A DNA stretch of 7,310 nt from Clostridia bacterium (GTDB lineage: Bacteria; Bacillota_A; Clostridia; Oscillospirales; Acutalibacteraceae), in NCBI GenBank assembly GCA_024699005.1, contig JAILQN010000319.1, forward strand, positions 1 through 7,310, in the 5' to 3' direction. The translations under genes and the position numbers were made by a program. The notes below the pieces were generated by a model, which made no database searches, was not told the DNA's origin, and saw only the letters and a program-made list of their open reading frames with translations. Of this stretch, positions 1-6,405 are shown piece after piece (the stretch's first letter is position 1; every line of letters starts with the position of its first letter).

Positions 1-547
1 TCAGTTCATCCGCGGTCTGAAACGGGTCAAGCCGCCAGTCGTACCAGAAATTATACGCGTTCCATCTGTATCTGCCGTCCGCCCCCGTTTTTTTGTCGTG
101 GACCTTGTTATAGGCGTTTTCCTCTTTCCGCCCCTGCGACAGACCGCTGTCGCCCTTCGGGTCTCCGTTTCCGTCAAGCAGGATCGGGTCATAAATCTCC
201 GCGACCTCATTATACATCGCGTCGTAATAGTTATCCCACCTGCCGAATAAGACACCCTCCATAAGCATCGGCTTTACAACGTTGAATATCGACTCCGCGA
301 TCTCTTTCACTCTCTGATCATCCGGAGCTTCTTCATTATCTTCATCGAAAGCTTCGCCGATTAAACTGTCCATCCTCATATGCTTTGTGTAGTTATCGTA
401 ATAGATGAACTCGCCGTCCCCGGCGATATTGATCGTGGGCAGCGCGGACGTACGGTCGGAGTCAAGCGTATAATTACGCGCGAACGACGGCGACGCGACC
501 GACACGGCAAGAAGAACGGCAAGGATCAACGTGACGATCTTTTTCAT
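1..547 (-). CDS. Secreted protein, probable alpha/beta hydrolase (lipase/esterase-like), N-terminal part only
   Basis: This reading frame is open from ATG at 547 down to the left edge (182 codons plus one base), so the C-terminal part is missing. Residues 1-23 form a Sec signal peptide: MKK, a hydrophobic core (ILAVLLAVSVA) and a likely signal peptidase I cut after SFA. The mature part begins with LPTINIAGDGEFIYY (36-50), followed by an acidic segment (64-78) and ends with YNFWYDWRLDPFQTADEL. A YDWRLDP motif just before the expected nucleophile elbow is a pattern I recall from clostridial lipase/PGAP1-like alpha/beta hydrolases. The GxSxG serine itself would lie beyond the edge and is not seen. 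The start is supported by AAAGGA at 556-561 with 8 nt spacing and by a promoter at 676-704. It is transcribed divergently from the carboxylesterase. The export call is firm; the enzyme class is a motif-based inference. Confidence 0.65.
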   Translation of the reverse strand, partial: MKKIVTLILAVLLAVSVASPSFARNYTLDSDRTSALPTINIAGDGEFIYYDNYTKHMRMDSLIGEAFDEDNEEAPDDQRVKEIAESIFNVVKPMLMEGVLFGRWDNYYDAMYNEVAEIYDPILLDGNGDPKGDSGLSQGRKEENAYNKVHDKKTGADGRYRWNAYNFWYDWRLDPFQTADEL

Positions 548-675
548 TTTTACGGTCCTTTCTGACAGTTATCCGACGCAGGATCAAACGAGATCGGTTT
601 TTCATAATCATACCGCTTTTTTGAAGCGCCGGTCTAATAAACGCAAATTGAGATAATACCGTCGATTACTTATTT

Positions 676-704
676 ATTATACCATAATTCGCAGAGATAA
701 TCAA
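676..704 (-). promoter_or_regulatory. Sigma-A-type promoter for the leftward secreted-protein gene
   Basis: On the minus strand the -35 box TTGATT (699-704) is separated by exactly 17 bp from a perfect -10 box TATAAT (676-681). It would give a leader of about 120 nt before the ATG at 547. Within the leader, roughly 609-633 can form a weak bulged stem (ACC/GGT plus GCTT/AAGC), too weak to call an attenuator. Confidence 0.7.
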
Positions 705-710
705 GCCGTA

Positions 711-724
711 ATATCGCGAGATAT
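711..724. promoter_or_regulatory. Imperfect palindrome between divergent promoters, possible operator
   Basis: ATATCGCGAGATAT has matching arms ATATC/GATAT around GCGA, so 12 of 14 positions are symmetric. It lies between the -35 box of the leftward promoter (699-704) and that of the rightward promoter (728-733), a place where one regulator could affect both. Short AT-rich palindromes also arise by chance, so the operator role is inference. Confidence 0.3.
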
Positions 725-727
725 CAT

Positions 728-756
728 TTGACATCCGACGATTCTTTCTTTATACT
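728..756 (+). promoter_or_regulatory. Consensus sigma-A promoter for the carboxylesterase
   Basis: A perfect -35 box TTGACA (728-733), 17-bp spacer, and -10 box TATACT (751-756). Transcription should begin near 763, giving a leader of about 35 nt to the ATG at 798. The promoter and its spacer are almost identical to the one at 6336-6364 in front of the GNAT gene. Confidence 0.8.
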
Positions 757-797
757 GAATCTGAATCAACGAATCGTTATCAGGGGAGATCGCGTTT

Positions 798-1871
798 ATG
801 AAAAAAGGAGCTTTGATCATTGCATTGCTGCTCGGCGTTTCTCTTCTCACGGGCTGCGGCGCCGACGGTCATGACGGTACGAAAGCGCAGATACGCGCTC
901 TTTTCGGAGACAATGAAATCATCAGCGGCGATTATGACGATTCTCTTGCCGCCGTCTGCAGCAACGGCGTGTTCGTCGGGCTGGCGGACAACGGCGTGAT
1001 TTCATATAAAGGGATCCCCTACGCCGAACCGCCTGTCGGAAAGCTCCGCTGGAAAAATCCGGTTCCCGCGCGGAACAGCGGCACTGTTTATCAGGCGTAT
1101 TATTTCGGTCGTTCGCCAATCCAGTCGGAATGGCCGTCGGAAGAAGGCTCATATTACCCGCAGAGCGAAGACTGTCTTACTCTGAACGTCTGGTCAAACG
1201 CCGGCGGACCCGCCGGCGGGAAAACCGTCATGGTTTTCTTCCACGGCGGTTCCTACGGCTGGGGAGCGACGTCGGATCCCATGTACGACGGACATAATCT
1301 TGTTGAGAAATACCCTGATATCATCCTTGTGACCGTTGAATACCGGCTGGGGATCCTGGGGTTTATCGACTTTTCTTCCGTTCCCGGAGGCGAAGCGTAT
1401 TCCACAAGCGGCAATCTGGGTCTGCTGGATCAGATCTGCGCCCTGCAATGGATCAAAAAGAATATATCTGCTTTCGGCGGCGATCCCGACAACATCACGA
1501 TATTCGGCGAATCTGCAGGTGCGGGAAGCGTTTCGCTTATTCCGCTTATAAAGGAAGCCGACGGATTGTATCAGAGGGTAATCGCGGAAAGCGGATCGGT
1601 TGCCCTGACATACAGCAAAGAGGAATGCCAGAACCTTACGAAGCTGCTGCTTAAAAAAAGCGGATGCACGACAATGGACGAATTAACGGCGCTATCCGAA
1701 GAAGAACTGATTTCCCTGAATGAAGAGCTGAACGATTATAACAATTTCCCGGAAAGGGACGGTATCGTTCTGCCGGAGGACCCGTACGGCGCCTATGCGG
1801 ACGGCGGCGCGGCAAAAACGGATATGCTGATCGGCTCAAACGCGGACGAAGTGCGCTACTGGATCGCGTAG
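798..1871 (+). CDS. Type B carboxylesterase lipoprotein, N-terminal 357 residues, ended by an in-frame amber stop
   Basis: This is the first part of a type B carboxylesterase/lipase (alpha/beta hydrolase that cleaves carboxylic esters by a Ser-Glu/Asp-His triad). Residues 1-20 are a lipoprotein signal with lipobox LTGC, so Cys20 would be lipidated and the enzyme held on the outer face of the membrane. Family marks visible are KGIPYAEPPVG (71-81), EDCLTLNVW (124-132), the oxyanion HGG (149-151), the nucleophile elbow GESAG with Ser239 inside the type B signature (226-241), and SNADE (347-351), where Glu351 fits the catalytic acid. Family members usually run past 500 residues, but here TAG at 1869 stops the frame before the histidine. 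The same frame continues in register as 1872-2573. The start is fixed by GGGGAG at 783-788, 9 nt upstream, and by the promoter at 728-756. Alone, this fragment should be inactive. Confidence 0.88.
   Translation: MKKGALIIALLLGVSLLTGCGADGHDGTKAQIRALFGDNEIISGDYDDSLAAVCSNGVFVGLADNGVISYKGIPYAEPPVGKLRWKNPVPARNSGTVYQAYYFGRSPIQSEWPSEEGSYYPQSEDCLTLNVWSNAGGPAGGKTVMVFFHGGSYGWGATSDPMYDGHNLVEKYPDIILVTVEYRLGILGFIDFSSVPGGEAYSTSGNLGLLDQICALQWIKKNISAFGGDPDNITIFGESAGAGSVSLIPLIKEADGLYQRVIAESGSVALTYSKEECQNLTKLLLKKSGCTTMDELTALSEEELISLNEELNDYNNFPERDGIVLPEDPYGAYADGGAAKTDMLIGSNADEVRYWIA
1869..1871 (+). other. In-frame TAG codon interrupting the carboxylesterase
   Basis: The codon lies between GCG (Ala357) and ATG in an otherwise open 592-codon frame. 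Protein similarity to the family continues across it without any shift or loss. A single base change from GAG or CAG would produce it. The reader should treat 798-2573 as one gene with a point nonsense mutation, unless amber readthrough or a sequencing error is shown. Confidence 0.8.
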
Positions 1872-2573
1872 ATGGGATATTATGTCAGCGGCATTCCGGG
1901 TATGGCAATTTATCGGCACCTGTTTCCCGTAATATACGAAAACAACCGCAAGCAAATGACAGATGAAGAAAAGCAATGTGCGGACGAGTTCCTGTCATTG
2001 CAGAGCGGTCAAAAAATATGGAAGCTGACTGAGCTTTATAATGAACTGCTGTTCCGAATCCCGGCTCTTAAGCAGGCGGAGCTTCACGCTGCCAATGGAA
2101 ATGCGGTCTACAATTATTATTGGACCATGCCCGGCGAAGATGAAACAACCGGCGCCTGCCACGCCATAGAACTTATCTATGTATTCAACAATCCGCAGGT
2201 GACGACTTATAACGGCGATATTTACAACCGGGAACTTGCCGATGCCGTGCAGGATATGTGGGTGAATTTCGCAAGAACGGGAGATCCGGGCACGGAAGCA
2301 ATCACCTGGCAGGCGTATGACGCTCAGACACGTATGACGATGATTCTCGGAGAAGACGTCCATATGGAATCCGGTCTGAAGGAAGGACAGAGAAAGCTGG
2401 TCGAGCCTTTATTGGGACATTATTTCAACGGCTGCTATTCGCAGCTCGATCTTATGGTGCCGCATACGTGGCGCATCGTCGGACAGCTCCTTGCAGCCGC
2501 CGTCCTGGCGGGAGCCGCCGTCGTCTGCCTCGTTCATATATTCAAAAGAAAAATCAAACACTCAGCCAAATAA
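1872..2573 (+). CDS. Carboxylesterase C-terminal part (catalytic His and membrane anchor), downstream of the amber stop
   Basis: This is the same frame as 798-1871, restarting at an ATG directly abutting the TAG. It supplies the rest of the type B carboxylesterase fold. GACHAIELIYVFN (94-106) matches the family's catalytic histidine region (GxxHxxElxfvF), giving His97, and DMWVNFARTGDP (128-139) is the usual C-terminal family motif. Residues about 201-223 are a hydrophobic span followed by a basic tail (KRKIKHSAK), predicting a C-terminal membrane anchor with the tail in the cytoplasm. There is no convincing ribosome binding site before 1872, so independent translation is doubtful. The TAG-ATG abutment could allow some reinitiation, but the product would lack the nucleophile and signal peptide. 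Most likely this is the distal part of one interrupted gene. It ends at TAA. Confidence 0.8.
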   Translation: MGYYVSGIPGMAIYRHLFPVIYENNRKQMTDEEKQCADEFLSLQSGQKIWKLTELYNELLFRIPALKQAELHAANGNAVYNYYWTMPGEDETTGACHAIELIYVFNNPQVTTYNGDIYNRELADAVQDMWVNFARTGDPGTEAITWQAYDAQTRMTMILGEDVHMESGLKEGQRKLVEPLLGHYFNGCYSQLDLMVPHTWRIVGQLLAAAVLAGAAVVCLVHIFKRKIKHSAK

Positions 2574-2589
2574 TCAGACATCGGTTTGA

Positions 2590-3250
2590 CTGTTCTGCGT
2601 ACTTTTTCACCTTTTCAATATCAACAGGGTAAGCCCTGAAATAACGGAGGTACCGGAGCTGACCTTCCCGCTGCGCTTTGAACGGAAAATACACGAGATC
2701 ACCGAGACGCGTCTGCCATTCCTGATGCCGGTCTCGTGGAACGATTTCAGCTTTTCGCTGTATTTCACCGCGCTTGCCTGCGGGGCTGTGATCCTGCTGC
2801 TCGCCCTGGCGGCAGCCGTTTCCGCCGCAAAAAAAAAAGCACGGCCTGACGGGCGCGGTCACGTTCCTGCTCGCGCTGCTCGCCGCCGCGGCAGGGACGT
2901 ACGCCTCGCGGCTTTTTATCGCGTGGGACAATCTGCCCCTGTACGGCTGCGTTGACGCCCTGTTCCTGCTGAGCGTTTTCGGTATCGTCATGACTTCCGC
3001 CTACGCCGGAAACGGCTTTGCGTTCCCGAAGAGCAGACGCATAGCCGGCACGGTGATCCTTTCTCTGTTGATTGCCGCGCGCCCTATGAGATCACGGTGC
3101 TCGTCATCAATACGCTGATCCATCACGGAAGGCGGCCCACCTACTCCATCACGGTGTCCGCCTTCGTGCCCATGGCGATCGTGCCGGCGTCCCTGATCGT
3201 CATTATCGCGGCCCCCCGCCGCAAACTGATCCTGGGCATATCAGCTGTCC
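2590..3250 (+). pseudogene. Frameshifted remnant of a multi-span membrane protein
   Basis: No single frame is open, but three consecutive segments read as one hydrophobic membrane protein. Segment 1 (about 2590-2836) gives a soluble stretch such as ELTFPLRFERKIHEI, then LPFLMPVSWNDF and a membrane span. After a run of ten A (2829-2838) the reading continues one frame over from AAG at 2837 (KHGLTGAVTFLLALL), with spans near 2855-2921, 2935-3005 and 3044-3079. Near 3071-3085 it returns to the first frame (PYEITVLVINTLIHHG) with a last span near 3143-3205 and a basic end (PRRKLILG). A ten-A run where nine would keep the frame points to a one-base insertion. No intact start is visible; an in-frame TGA at 2587 lies just upstream. 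I do not recognise the family. It could be the C-terminal membrane part of a larger protein. Boundaries are approximate. Confidence 0.6.
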
Positions 3251-3304
3251 GAGTTCAGCATAGCGCGTTTTTATATCAAATCCAGAAGGGAGATATAATC
3301 CTCC

Positions 3305-6208
3305 ATGAAAAAACTGATTTCTGTCTTTCTGACCGCGATATTGTGTTTTACCTCGCTTGCCGTCGGGTCGGTTCCGGCAGCTGCGGAAGATAACGCGCCC
3401 GCGGTATCTTTCGGGTTCGACGTCAGCAGTTATCCGACGGCGGAAGCGGGAGACGTTGCAGGCAATCTGAGGGTCAATTACGAGACATCCCCGAACTGCG
3501 TGTCGGAAGCTCCCGTCTTTTCGTGGAACCTGATTTCGTCCGTACGCGGCGCAAGGCAGACCGCCTACCGCGTGCGCGTGGCAGAAAGCCCGGCGGCGCT
3601 TGACGGCGGCAGCCTTGTCTGGGACTCCGGCACTGTAACGTCGGATGAAGATTCCGGGATCGTCTGCGGCGCAGGCCTGAGGGAAGCCACGACCTATTAC
3701 TGGGACGTGGCCGTCATCAACGAACGGGGAGAAACGGTCGTCGGCGGGCCTTCGTCCTTCGTCACCGCGCTGACCGGGACGGGTTTTGACGGCGCATCCT
3801 GGATCCGGACGGCGGGGGAAAGCCGGGTGAACGCCTTCCAGAAAATAATTCTCCGGATCCGGAACTTCTTTACGAAGATCGCAAACTGGTTTTCCGGGAT
3901 ATTCGGACGGAGCGTGGTGACGCCTTCGGGTTCCGCTTCCTCGGCCCCCATGCTGCGCGGCAGCTTCACCGTCGACGGCGGGATATCTTCCGCGAAGCTT
4001 TTCGTGTCGGCGGCGGGCATTTACGACGCCTACGTGAACGGCGCGCGGATCACGGAAAGCGCGCTGAATCCCGGACAGCTGCAGTTCGATCAGCGGGTAA
4101 CGTATCAGTGCTACGACGTGACTTCTCTGCTCCGGACGGGCAAAAACACCGTCGGCGCGGTCCTGGGCAGGGGCTGGTACCTGGGCGCGGGCACGAATTT
4201 CGGCGGCGACGCCCCTGCGCTGATCGGCAAGCTCGTGGTCGACTGCGATAACGGCGAACGGAAAACGTTCTGCACGGACGGGAGCTGGAAATATTCTACC
4301 GACGGCCCCGTTCTTGCCGACGATATCTTTGACGGCGAGACCTACGACGCGAGAAAAGAAGTAAGCGGCTGGTCCTCGCCGGAGTTCGACGATTCCGGCT
4401 GGGCAAACGTCCGGGTGACGGACGCGGCTTCCCTGCACGTCGGCGCCCTGTCGCCGCAGATCGCGGGACTGATCCGCCCCATGGACACGCTGACGGCAAA
4501 ATCCGTCTCAAAGGTCGGTACTAACGTATATATCTATGATTTCGGACAGAATCTGACCGGCGTCGCGGAGATCACGCTGCACGCCGCTGCCGGTACGGTC
4601 GTCACGCTGCGCCACGGTGAAATGCTCAACGACGGCAAAAAAGGCAGCGACGGGAAGGCGGGCACGCTTTATACCGCCAACCTGCGCGGAGCAAAGGCCA
4701 CCGACGTCTACACCTGCAAAGGCGCGCAGGACGGCGAAACCTATTCTCCCCGCTTCACGTATCACGGATTCCGTTATCTTGAAATATCCGGACTTAGCTC
4801 CGCTCTGCCGCCGGAAGACGTCAGGGCCATCGTCATATATTCCGATCTGGAGGATACCGGCGCGCTCTCCACGTCCGACGTGCTGCTCAATCAGCTGGTC
4901 AGCAACACATACTGGGGACAGCGCGGCAATTTCCTTTCCGTGCCAACCGATTGCCCGCAGCGTAACGAGCGGCGCGGCTGGACGGGCGACGCGCAGATCT
5001 TCTGCGGCACGGCGTCCTACAATATGAACACGAAGGCTTTCTTTGACAGCTATATCACCGTTCTGAACGACGGACAGCGCGCCAACGGATGCTATCCGGA
5101 TTTCGCGCCGGACGTCTGGCCCGTCGCGTCAGAAGGCACCGCGACCAACGGCTGGATGGACGCGGCGGTGATCATCCCGTGGACTACTTACCTGCGCTAC
5201 GGCGACGCGTCCTGTCTTTCCAGATACTACGGCAACATGAAACGGTACACGGCGCATCTGCTCGCCACCAGCGACGGTTACGTCCGGTCGCGCAGCGCGT
5301 ACGGCGACTGGCTGTCCGTCGGCGAAACCACAGATATTGCGGTGATCGATACCGCTTATTGCGTCTGCGTTATGGACCTGATGGCAAAGATCGCGGACCT
5401 GCTGGGCAAAACCGCCGATGCGGCGGAGTTCCGCACCCATGCGCAGAATTACCGCTCCGCCTGGATCAGCCGTTTTGTCAGCGGAAACGGCACTCTGACC
5501 TGCGATACCCAGACGGCATATCTGCTTGCCCTCGGTTTCGACATCCTGCCGGAAGGCGACAGGCAGGCGTTCGCGGACAGGCTGGCGGAAAAGATCCGGC
5601 AGAACGGGAACAGACTTACCACCGGCTTCCTCGGCTGTCCGCTGCTGCTGCCGGTGCTGACGCGCTTCGGCCATACGGATACAGCGTTCGCGCTGCTGCA
5701 GCAGGAGGAGTATCCCTCCTGGAAATATCCGATCCTGCAGGGTGCGACCACGGTATGGGAGCGCTGGAACAGCTATACGGTCCAGGACGGATTCGGCGAT
5801 GCCGGCATGAATTCCTTCAACCATTACGCCTACGGTTCCGTTACCGGGTGGCTGTATGACACGCTGGTCGGGATCCGGTGCGACGAAGCGCAGCCGGGCT
5901 TCCGGCATATCATCCTGAATCCCACCTGCGGCGGCGGGCTGACCCACGCCGAGGGGGCCTATCTCTCGATCCGCGGGCTCATAAAGAGCGCGTGGGAGGC
6001 GGAAGAAGACGTGATGACGGCCTATCGCTGCACGGTTCCCGCAAACGCCACTGCGACGCTGTACCTATCCGCCTCCGACGCGGAAGCCGTGACGGAAAGC
6101 GGCAGACCGCTGACCGAAGCGGAAGGGATCACCGTCCTTTCCTCTGACGGCGGCACGGTCGAGCTTCTGCTGACCGGCGGCGCATACAGTTTCCTGATCG
6201 CGTCATAG
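3305..6208 (+). CDS. Secreted alpha-L-rhamnosidase, glycoside hydrolase family 78
   Basis: The protein (967 residues) should hydrolyse terminal alpha-L-rhamnose from glycans or glycosides by the inverting mechanism of GH78. Residues 1-27 are a Sec signal peptide (MKKLISVFL..., cut near AAA/EDN). In order come a fibronectin-III-like domain (about 54-156, with APVFSWNL and RQTAYRVRVAES), an insert (about 172-213), the carbohydrate-binding-like N domain (about 216-375, with GIYDAYVNG, LNPG, LGRGWYLG), a beta-sandwich (about 385-480, YDFGQNLTG), the (alpha/alpha)6 catalytic barrel (about 510-855) and the C-terminal beta domain (about 860-935). The active-site motif DCPQRNERRGWTGD (549-562) holds Asp549, the presumed general acid Glu555, Trp559 and Asp562. 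GATTVWERW (813-821) holds the presumed base Glu819. All are present, so it should be active. GAAGGGAG at 3285-3292 lies 12 nt before ATG, a rather long spacing, but the signal peptide fixes this start. No clear promoter is seen upstream. It ends at TAG, with an in-frame TAA at 6224. Confidence 0.95.
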   Translation: MKKLISVFLTAILCFTSLAVGSVPAAAEDNAPAVSFGFDVSSYPTAEAGDVAGNLRVNYETSPNCVSEAPVFSWNLISSVRGARQTAYRVRVAESPAALDGGSLVWDSGTVTSDEDSGIVCGAGLREATTYYWDVAVINERGETVVGGPSSFVTALTGTGFDGASWIRTAGESRVNAFQKIILRIRNFFTKIANWFSGIFGRSVVTPSGSASSAPMLRGSFTVDGGISSAKLFVSAAGIYDAYVNGARITESALNPGQLQFDQRVTYQCYDVTSLLRTGKNTVGAVLGRGWYLGAGTNFGGDAPALIGKLVVDCDNGERKTFCTDGSWKYSTDGPVLADDIFDGETYDARKEVSGWSSPEFDDSGWANVRVTDAASLHVGALSPQIAGLIRPMDTLTAKSVSKVGTNVYIYDFGQNLTGVAEITLHAAAGTVVTLRHGEMLNDGKKGSDGKAGTLYTANLRGAKATDVYTCKGAQDGETYSPRFTYHGFRYLEISGLSSALPPEDVRAIVIYSDLEDTGALSTSDVLLNQLVSNTYWGQRGNFLSVPTDCPQRNERRGWTGDAQIFCGTASYNMNTKAFFDSYITVLNDGQRANGCYPDFAPDVWPVASEGTATNGWMDAAVIIPWTTYLRYGDASCLSRYYGNMKRYTAHLLATSDGYVRSRSAYGDWLSVGETTDIAVIDTAYCVCVMDLMAKIADLLGKTADAAEFRTHAQNYRSAWISRFVSGNGTLTCDTQTAYLLALGFDILPEGDRQAFADRLAEKIRQNGNRLTTGFLGCPLLLPVLTRFGHTDTAFALLQQEEYPSWKYPILQGATTVWERWNSYTVQDGFGDAGMNSFNHYAYGSVTGWLYDTLVGIRCDEAQPGFRHIILNPTCGGGLTHAEGAYLSIRGLIKSAWEAEEDVMTAYRCTVPANATATLYLSASDAEAVTESGRPLTEAEGITVLSSDGGTVELLLTGGAYSFLIAS
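3833..3907 (+). other. Cationic amphipathic helix insert within the rhamnosidase
   Basis: Residues 177-201 of the GH78 protein contain FQKIILRIRNFF followed by TKIANWFSGIFG. Hydrophobic and aromatic residues fall at 178, 181/182, 185, 188/189, 192, 195/196 and 199/200, with Lys/Arg/Asn/Gln/Thr on the other face, so a helix would be strongly amphipathic. It sits between the first beta domain and the N-terminal rhamnosidase domain and is followed by a Ser/Pro/Gly linker (203-213). I do not know this as part of the usual GH78 domain set. Surface or membrane association is a possible role. Confidence 0.6.
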
Positions 6209-6273
6209 CGCCGCGAACAGGAATAAACGGTATATCCGGTCCGCTTTTCCGGGCTGAAGAACCGATACTTTGC

Positions 6274-6313
6274 AAACGGTGGTGTAAAAAACGCGTTTTT
6301 TACACCACCGTTT
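6274..6313. terminator. Perfect 40-bp palindrome, probable terminator after the rhamnosidase
   Basis: The left arm AAACGGTGGTGTAAAAAACG (6274-6293) is the exact reverse complement of the right arm (6294-6313), with no spacer. The RNA would fold into a long stem with a few CGCG-centred bases as loop, starting 66 nt after the rhamnosidase stop. This position, between a stop codon and the next promoter, suits a terminator. It is unusual in that the six-T run lies inside the stem and only TTT follows at the end. Because it is symmetric it could work in both directions, or could instead be a repeated intergenic palindrome or a protein-binding site. Confidence 0.6.
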
Positions 6314-6335
6314 CATATCGCGCAGCTATATAGCA

Positions 6336-6364
6336 TTGACATCTTGCGATTCTTTCTTTATACT
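6336..6364 (+). promoter_or_regulatory. Consensus sigma-A promoter for the GNAT gene
   Basis: A perfect -35 box TTGACA (6336-6341), 17-bp spacer and -10 box TATACT (6359-6364). Transcription should begin near 6371. Over the 33 bases starting at TTGACA it differs from the carboxylesterase promoter (728-760) at only three adjacent spacer positions. It probably drives both the GNAT gene and the partial gene at 6952. Confidence 0.8.
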
Positions 6365-6393
6365 GAATGCAGATCATCAAATCAGAATATGTC

Positions 6394-6397
6394 AGGA
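6394..6397 (+). promoter_or_regulatory. Ribosome binding site deciding the GNAT start
   Basis: AGGA lies 8 nt before the ATG at 6406. The earlier in-frame ATG at 6367 lies only 2 nt after the -10 box, before or at the expected transcription start, and has no Shine-Dalgarno sequence. The 6406 start is therefore preferred. Confidence 0.65.
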
Positions 6398-6405
6398 CAG
6401 TCACA

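Noticed and set aside
2574..2620. Possible terminator hairpin after the carboxylesterase (CAGA...TCTG followed by a T run)
   Set aside because: The stem is only about six pairs with a bulge and a long loop, and the T run is several bases away, so it is not convincing.
2554..2991. Minus-strand open frame of 145 codons over the broken membrane gene
   Set aside because: Its translation is basic and without motifs, while the plus strand gives coherent membrane spans in successive segments.
3294..3299. TATAAT just before the rhamnosidase start
   Set aside because: It ends 5 nt before the ATG and has no -35 box at the right distance, so it cannot serve as a promoter for this gene with its leader.
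566..3439. Shared 13-mer CAGTTATCCGACG at 566-578 and 3427-3439
   Set aside because: One copy is in a leader and the other inside coding sequence, the flanks do not match, and a match of this length can occur by chance.
3203..4438. Long open frame on the minus strand, 411 codons, opposite the rhamnosidase
   Set aside because: It overlaps a well-supported GH78 domain, is rich in Arg, Ala, Pro and His with no recognisable motif, and is the usual result of GC-rich codon use on the other strand.
5129..5947. Minus-strand open frame of 272 codons and plus-strand frame 5089-5859 of 256 codons
   Set aside because: Both lie within the catalytic domain of the rhamnosidase, have low-complexity Arg/Ala-rich translations and no family features.
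6367..6405. Upstream in-frame ATG giving a GNAT protein 13 residues longer
   Set aside because: It starts 2 nt after the -10 box and has no ribosome binding site; the extra residues do not look like GNAT sequence.
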